Assembly: GCA_030740435.1 (NCBI GenBank)
Contig: JASLXG010000186.1
Location: 1 to 37,142 of the forward strand
Origin: Alphaproteobacteria bacterium
GTDB taxonomy: Bacteria; Pseudomonadota; Alphaproteobacteria; UBA2966
Reading direction: 5' to 3'
Length of the DNA stretch: 37,142 bases
Part shown: piece after piece, positions 33,655 through 37,142 of the stretch
Position numbering within the stretch: position 1 is the first letter of the stretch
How the letters are laid out: the number at the start of each line of letters is the position of its first letter
Notes under the pieces: generated by a model
What the model was told of the DNA's origin: nothing
The model's database searches: none
The model's input: only the letters and a program-made list of their open reading frames with translations
Position numbers and translations under genes: made by a program

Positions 33655-35385
33655 CTAATACTCGTGCGGTGCGTTCCAGCCCAGCGCGTCTTTCATGACC
33701 TTCATCATTTCGCCGTTGGTGGCGTCGGCCCGCGAGGCCTCGATGGCGGTCTCGATGATGTCGCCCCGGCCCAGATCCTTGATCTCGCTTTCGGCAAAGG
33801 CGGCCATGGCCTTCTCGAAGGCCGCCATGGCCTTTTTGTGGCGCTTCTGATCGCGGCTTTGGCGCAATTCGTCGAGGCGCTCGAGGGTCACGCGCTCGAC
33901 CTCGGGATCGATCTTGAATAGGTCCTGCTGGTTCGACTCTTCCTCGGTCTGGTAGCAATTGAGGCCGACGACGCGGCGGCTGCCCTGGTTGATCATCTCG
34001 CGCCAGCGCTCGGCCGAGGCCTCTATCTGGCGGCGGATCCAGCCGTTGCGCTGGGCCTCGACGTAGCCGCCCTGGGCTTCGATCTCGTCGACCATCTCGA
34101 GCGCCGCGTTGGCGATCTGGTCGGTCAGCGCCTCGACGTAGTAGGAGCCGGCCAGGGGATCGGAGACCGAGGTGATGTTGGTCTCCTCCTGGATCACCTG
34201 TTGAACGCGCAGCGCCAGAGTTGCCGAATCCTCGGTGGGAATGGCGAAGGCCTCGTCGTAGGACGAAACCTCCATGGCCTGGACGCCCGACATGGCGGCG
34301 CCGAAGGCGTGCAGCGTGGTGCGCACAAGATTGACCAAGGGCTGCTGGGCCGTCAGCGCCGAGCCGGCGGTGTGGGTGTGGATGCGCACGTGCATGCCGC
34401 GCGGGTCCTTGGCGCCGAAGCGTTCCTGCATGGTCGAGGCCCAGATGCGCCTGAGCGCCCGGATCTTGCAGACCTCCTCGAAGAAGTCGTTGGACTGGGC
34501 GATCTGGAAGCCGATGCGCAGCAGCGCCTGGTCGGCATCGAGGCCCGATTCGACGCAAGCCCGCACCAGGTCGATGCCGTAGGCCAGCATCAGCGCGATC
34601 TCGTGCACGGCGTTGCCGCCAGCCTCCTCGATGCCGTAGCCGAAGAGGTTGGTGGTGTTCCAGCGCGGCATGTTCCTGGAACAGTAATGAATGAGCTCGA
34701 CGGCCAGCTTGAGGCCCTGGGCGGGAGGGAACGTACTCATGCCGGTGTAGGCCGACTGGTGGTACCAGTTCATCGAGTTGCCGCGCAGATCGCCGGGGCC
34801 CAGGTCCCTTTCCTCGGCCAGCGCGATGTACTGCGCCAGCGCCGGAATCACCTGAAAGTAGGTGATGTGGATGACGTTCATCTTGGTCAGGTCCATGTCG
34901 GCAAACAGCGTCGCCATGTCGGCCTTGGTGTAGGTCGCCATGCCGCACTGGCCGATGCGGCCCCGGGCCCCGGGATGGTCGGGGTCGATGCCTTCATGGG
35001 AGACCAGGTCGTAGACCAGGTTGTAGAACTTCTGGCCGAAGTAGCCGATCATGCCTTGGGCCGAAAGGGCGTCCATGCGCTCGCGGGTGTGTTCCGGCAG
35101 GCCGTAGCCGATGACCGGCTGGTTGGCCCAGTGCATGAGTTGGTACTGGGCCGCCAGGTTGCCCCGCGTAAAGGGATACTGGCCCGGCGCCCCGATCTGG
35201 CTGAAATCGATACCCTCGACATCGTGGGGAAAGTAGGCCGTCTTGATGGGCAGGCCGGAATGGGTCTCCGGATTGCGCGCCCGGGCCGGTGCCTGGTTGC
35301 CGAACTTCTCGACCATCTTGGCGTAGGTCGCCTCGCGCTCTTCGCCCAGTTCCTGGGAAACCGCCAGGGTATCTTTGTCGAACAT
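33655..35385 (-). CDS. Divergent coenzyme-B12-dependent acyl-CoA mutase, large subunit
   Basis: A 576-residue mutase large subunit; the ATG at 35385 follows AGGAGGG. The CoA-binding TIM barrel can be aligned to methylmalonyl-CoA and 2-hydroxyisobutyryl-CoA mutases throughout, for example GQYPFTRG (68-75), FFEEVCKIRALRR, YDEAFAIPTEDSATLALR and DPLAGSYYVEALT. Three key positions differ. The RQ[Y/I]AGF motif is QPVIGYG (89-95). The substrate-choosing Arg/Gln position appears to be Thr214 (SAYTGMSTFPP). The active-site His of SGYH is Gly251 (FGYGIEEAGG). It is thus neither a typical methylmalonyl-, isobutyryl-, ethylmalonyl- nor hydroxyisobutyryl-CoA mutase. The B12 domain is a separate subunit next door. 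Dehydrogenase and thiolase neighbours suggest rearrangement of a CoA ester before oxidation and cleavage. Confidence 0.85.
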   Translation of the reverse strand: MFDKDTLAVSQELGEEREATYAKMVEKFGNQAPARARNPETHSGLPIKTAYFPHDVEGIDFSQIGAPGQYPFTRGNLAAQYQLMHWANQPVIGYGLPEHTRERMDALSAQGMIGYFGQKFYNLVYDLVSHEGIDPDHPGARGRIGQCGMATYTKADMATLFADMDLTKMNVIHITYFQVIPALAQYIALAEERDLGPGDLRGNSMNWYHQSAYTGMSTFPPAQGLKLAVELIHYCSRNMPRWNTTNLFGYGIEEAGGNAVHEIALMLAYGIDLVRACVESGLDADQALLRIGFQIAQSNDFFEEVCKIRALRRIWASTMQERFGAKDPRGMHVRIHTHTAGSALTAQQPLVNLVRTTLHAFGAAMSGVQAMEVSSYDEAFAIPTEDSATLALRVQQVIQEETNITSVSDPLAGSYYVEALTDQIANAALEMVDEIEAQGGYVEAQRNGWIRRQIEASAERWREMINQGSRRVVGLNCYQTEEESNQQDLFKIDPEVERVTLERLDELRQSRDQKRHKKAMAAFEKAMAAFAESEIKDLGRGDIIETAIEASRADATNGEMMKVMKDALGWNAPHEY

Positions 35386-35405
35386 CGCCACCCTCCTGTC
35401 GCTGT

Positions 35406-35417
35406 CGATCAATTGGT
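35406..35417. promoter_or_regulatory. Copy of the TetR-upstream motif in the mutase leader
   Basis: CGATCAATTGGT, 20 bases before the mutase start codon, matches CGATCAGTTGGT upstream of the TetR gene at 11 of 12 positions. It may be a second site for the same repressor. A 12-base match could also be chance. Confidence 0.3.
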
Positions 35418-35449
35418 TGGCGCGCTTTGCCGTGTTCGGTAACAATGCA

Positions 35450-35476
35450 AACCAAACAATCGTTAGGTTAAGGTAT
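35450..35476 (+). promoter_or_regulatory. Operator-promoter copy 1 in the mutase/thiolase divergent region
   Basis: A 27-base sequence made of AACCAAACAATCGTTAGGTT followed by AAGGTAT. Its core, CCAAACAATCGTTAGG, is an imperfect 16-bp palindrome of TetR type. It matches copy 2 (35551-35577, opposite strand) at 24 of 27 positions, including the trailing TAAGGTAT, which may be a -10 box. It points toward the thiolase gene. Confidence 0.6.
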
Positions 35477-35550
35477 CGACGTGCCCCCGGGCGGTCAAGG
35501 GCAAAAATGTTGGGCCGGCAAAAAACACTTGCCAGGGCAAATCGAATCCC

Positions 35551-35577
35551 ATACCTTAGCCAAACGATCGTTTGGTT
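35551..35577 (-). promoter_or_regulatory. Operator-promoter copy 2 in the mutase/thiolase divergent region
   Basis: Read on the minus strand it has AACCAAACGATCGTTTGG, CT, then AAGGTAT. Its core CCAAACGATCGTTTGG (35560-35575) is a perfect 16-bp palindrome. It faces copy 1 and points toward the mutase gene. The centres of the two palindromes are 108 bases apart, near ten helical turns, which would allow looping by one regulator. Confidence 0.65.
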
Positions 35578-35661
35578 AAAGACGGAAAACCGAAAGATCC
35601 GCGACGGGGACTGAACCCGGCCCGGCAAACAGCTCAAGGACCAGGACAAGGACAAGGAAAA

Positions 35662-36858
35662 ATGGCCTCGCAAGCATATCTGGTTGATGGCGTGAGAAGC
35701 CCGATCGGCGGGCTGGGCGGCTCGCTGTTGCCGCTCAGGGCTTCCCAATTCGGCGCCACCGTGAGCCAGGCGCTGCTCGAGCGCAACGGCGTCAAGCCCA
35801 CTGACATCGAGCACATCGTCGCTGGCATGGTGATGCATGATCTGATCGAATCGAACCCTGCCAGGGTGGTGGGCAAGCTCATCGGCGTGCCGGACGAGGT
35901 GGCGTCCTTTACCCTCAACATGCAGTGCTGTTCGGGCATGCAGGCGCTGATCCTGGCGGCCCAGCAGGTGGCGCTGGAGCAGTACGACTGCGTGCTGGCG
36001 CTGGGCCTCGAATCCATGAGCCAGGCGCCGCATATCGTGCGCGGCGCGCGCTGGGGGTTGCGCATGGGGGGGACCGTGTTTCACGACATGTTCACTGAAG
36101 CCTCCTACGCCGGCTCCAAGATGTGGGACGATCCCAAGGTCATGATCGACGTAGCCGAGAAACACGCCCGTGTCGACGGCGTCAGCCGCGAGGACATGGA
36201 CGCCTACGCCGTGGTCTCCCACACCCGGGCGTTGGAAGCCATGGACGCGGGCCGGCTCGACGACGAGATCGTGCCCATCGAGGTGCCCCAGCGGCGCAGC
36301 GGCGCCAAGCTATTCGAGCGCGACGAACATCCCCGTCCCGGCATCAGCGTCGAGGCCCTGGCCGGATTGCCGCCGGTGCAGGAGGGCGGAACGATTACCG
36401 CCGGCAACGCCGCCGGCATGAACGACGGCGCTGAGGCGGCGCTGGTGTGCAACGAAAAGGGCTTGAAAAAGCTCGGCCTCGAGCCCTTGGCGCGCTTCAT
36501 CATGCCGGGCATGGCCCAAGTGGGCTGCGATCCCAACCTGATGGGCTATTCCTGCGTCGACGCCCTCAACGCCGCCCTGCAAGCGGCCGAAATGCGTACC
36601 GAAGACCTGGATCTCATTGAATGCAACGAGGGCTTCGCGGTGCAACTGGTGGCCTGCCAGCGCCAGGGCCAGTGGGCCTCAGAGCGTCTCAACGTCGACG
36701 GCGGCTCGGTCGGGCTGGGCCATCCCGTCGGCATGTCGGGCATGCGCATCGCCGTCCACCTGGCGCATGCGCTGAAGCAGCGCCATCTCAAACGCGGCGG
36801 CGCCACCATCCCGGCCGGCAGCGGCCTGGGTACCGCGGTGCTGCTGGAAGCTGCCTAA
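35662..36858 (+). CDS. Thiolase-family acyltransferase lacking the second catalytic cysteine
   Basis: A 398-residue thiolase starting at the ATG at 35662 behind AAGGAAAA. The nucleophile region is NMQCCSGMQA with Cys89 in the N-x-x-C-x-S-G pattern. NEGFAVQ (322-328) and the His of GLGHPVGMSG (His354) are in place. The fourth motif, normally C-x-G-G-G-x-G with the acid/base Cys, reads TIPAGSGLG here: Pro384 stands where the Cys should be. Condensing or cleaving activity may therefore be altered, or another residue may take over. It is divergent from the mutase operon and shares its operator region, so it probably acts in the same pathway, perhaps splitting a 3-ketoacyl-CoA made by the dehydrogenase. 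A hairpin follows the stop codon. Confidence 0.85.
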   Translation: MASQAYLVDGVRSPIGGLGGSLLPLRASQFGATVSQALLERNGVKPTDIEHIVAGMVMHDLIESNPARVVGKLIGVPDEVASFTLNMQCCSGMQALILAAQQVALEQYDCVLALGLESMSQAPHIVRGARWGLRMGGTVFHDMFTEASYAGSKMWDDPKVMIDVAEKHARVDGVSREDMDAYAVVSHTRALEAMDAGRLDDEIVPIEVPQRRSGAKLFERDEHPRPGISVEALAGLPPVQEGGTITAGNAAGMNDGAEAALVCNEKGLKKLGLEPLARFIMPGMAQVGCDPNLMGYSCVDALNAALQAAEMRTEDLDLIECNEGFAVQLVACQRQGQWASERLNVDGGSVGLGHPVGMSGMRIAVHLAHALKQRHLKRGGATIPAGSGLGTAVLLEAA

Positions 36859-36887
36859 AGCGAACCCCAGTTCCTGGGATTCACTTT
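36857..36887 (+). terminator. Hairpin after the thiolase gene, possible terminator
   Basis: AAAGCGAACCCCAG, a three-base loop, then CTGGGATTCACTTT pair at 12 of 14 positions. The hairpin begins within the stop codon. The following bases have only short T runs, so it is a weak intrinsic terminator or a 3'-end stabiliser. Confidence 0.5.
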
Positions 36888-36889
36888 AG

Positions 36890-36935
36890 GTCTTTATCGC
36901 TCACGGCGGCGGGAGTCTTGTCGCTCACGGCGGCG
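36890..36935. repeat. Two tandem copies of a 24-base unit between thiolase and IS
   Basis: GTCTTTATCGCTCACGGCGG at 36890 and GTCTTGTCGCTCACGGCGG from 36915 repeat the 15-base core TCGCTCACGGCGGCG at 36897-36911 and 36921-36935. No coding frame is convincing here; the rest up to 37005 is GC-rich and holds nothing I recognise. Confidence 0.5.
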
Positions 36936-37005
36936 ACCCTGGCGGGCCGCAGCCTCCGCGGGGGCGCCGCAGTAGCGGCGGGTCGCGCTTGCTCCCGTTG
37001 CACTA

Positions 37006-37142
37006 GGGCCTGTTGACATTTAAGGGATTCCCAAGAGCGTCAAAAAGTGATTCAAACTTCCTTTTGCAAGGAGGTTTTGATGAACACGGGACGTTTCGTC
37101 ATCAGGGATGAGGTCTGGGAAAAGGTTTCCCCCCATCTTCCG
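37006..37142 (+). mobile_element. Left end of an IS5-like insertion sequence (cut by window edge)
   Basis: GGGCCTGTTGACATTTAAGG at 37006 resembles the terminal inverted repeat of IS5-group elements (IS427/IS1031 type). A transposase start follows 74 bases inside. Upstream CACTA may hold the TA/CTA target. The element continues past the window, so the right end and target duplication cannot be checked. Confidence 0.6.
37080..37142 (+). CDS. IS5-family transposase, N-terminal part
   Basis: The ATG at 37080 follows AGGAGG (37069-37074). The 21 visible residues include MNTGRFVIRDEVWEKVSPHL, matching the start of IS5-family transposases (R-F-V-x-x-D-x-W-x-x-x-x-P-x-L-P). The catalytic DDE domain lies outside the window. 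Confidence 0.7.
   Translation, partial: MNTGRFVIRDEVWEKVSPHLP

Noticed and set aside
35386-36222. Upstream extension of the mutase large subunit to 855 residues
   Set aside because: The extra part runs antisense through the thiolase gene and the promoter region. The ATG at 35385 has a strong AGGAGGG.
36890-36935. CRISPR-like repeat
   Set aside because: Only two adjacent copies with no spacers of regular length and no cas genes.

Overview
The window is about 37 kb of GC-rich, gene-dense DNA with short intergenic gaps, ATG/GTG/TTG starts and many 1-4 bp gene overlaps. Family content (IorA/IorB-type molybdenum hydroxylase, MAPEG protein, Flp pilin, DUF123 protein, many acyl-CoA enzymes, a split B12-dependent acyl-CoA mutase) fits a heterotrophic alphaproteobacterium, perhaps of the Rhodospirillales. 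This is inference from gene content, not a phylogenetic placement. No rRNA, tRNA or CRISPR array was seen, and no gene-free stretch exceeds 300 bases.

Layout. (1) 1-2142: the end of a sulfotransferase and a TPR protein with a degenerate sulfotransferase-like tail. (2) 2139-5768: a molybdenum hydroxylase operon (iorA-iorB type) ending in a frameshifted AraC-type regulator. (3) 5973-11095: a sulfation/glycan block with a GT9-like glycosyltransferase, a methyltransferase, a CysN-CysC-like protein whose GTPase part is degenerate, and a frameshifted sulfotransferase. (4) 11309-18377: a hypothetical protein, an acyl-CoA ligase, a PanE-like reductase, a GNAT acetyltransferase, a 164-bp palindromic MITE-like element, a gamma-glutamyltransferase, an FAD oxidoreductase and a MAPEG protein. 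(5) 18396-23795: a two-domain salicylyl-CoA/2-aminobenzoyl-CoA hydroxylase-reductase, a DUF123 protein, a frameshifted Flp pilin, an MFS transporter and an ACMSD-like amidohydrolase. (6) 23792-29869: a TetR / enoyl-CoA hydratase / SDR / CoA-transferase operon (the last gene with an in-frame stop), divergent from a DUF1446 (AtuA-like) protein and a methyltransferase. (7) 29877-36858: a divergent coenzyme-B12 acyl-CoA mutase (two subunits), a 3-hydroxyacyl-CoA dehydrogenase, two close radical SAM paralogues flanking a MarR regulator, and a divergently transcribed thiolase. (8) 37006-end: the left end of an IS5-like insertion sequence.

How the genes may work together. Regions 1 and 3 together look like PAPS-dependent sulfation of a surface glycan or lipid. 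Region 6 looks like a small catabolic acyl-CoA module under a TetR repressor. Region 7 is the most unusual part. The mutase has substitutions at three positions that define substrate and chemistry in known acyl-CoA mutases. The thiolase lacks the usual second catalytic cysteine. The two divergent promoters carry near-identical 27-bp operator-like sequences facing each other, and the MarR gene has two operator-like palindromes spaced by three helical turns. The proposed flow is skeletal rearrangement of a CoA ester, oxidation, then cleavage. The substrate and the role of the radical SAM pair are unknown.

Four genes are interrupted: three by single-base indels in G/C runs and one by a TAA codon. 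The indels may be assembly errors; this cannot be settled from the sequence alone.
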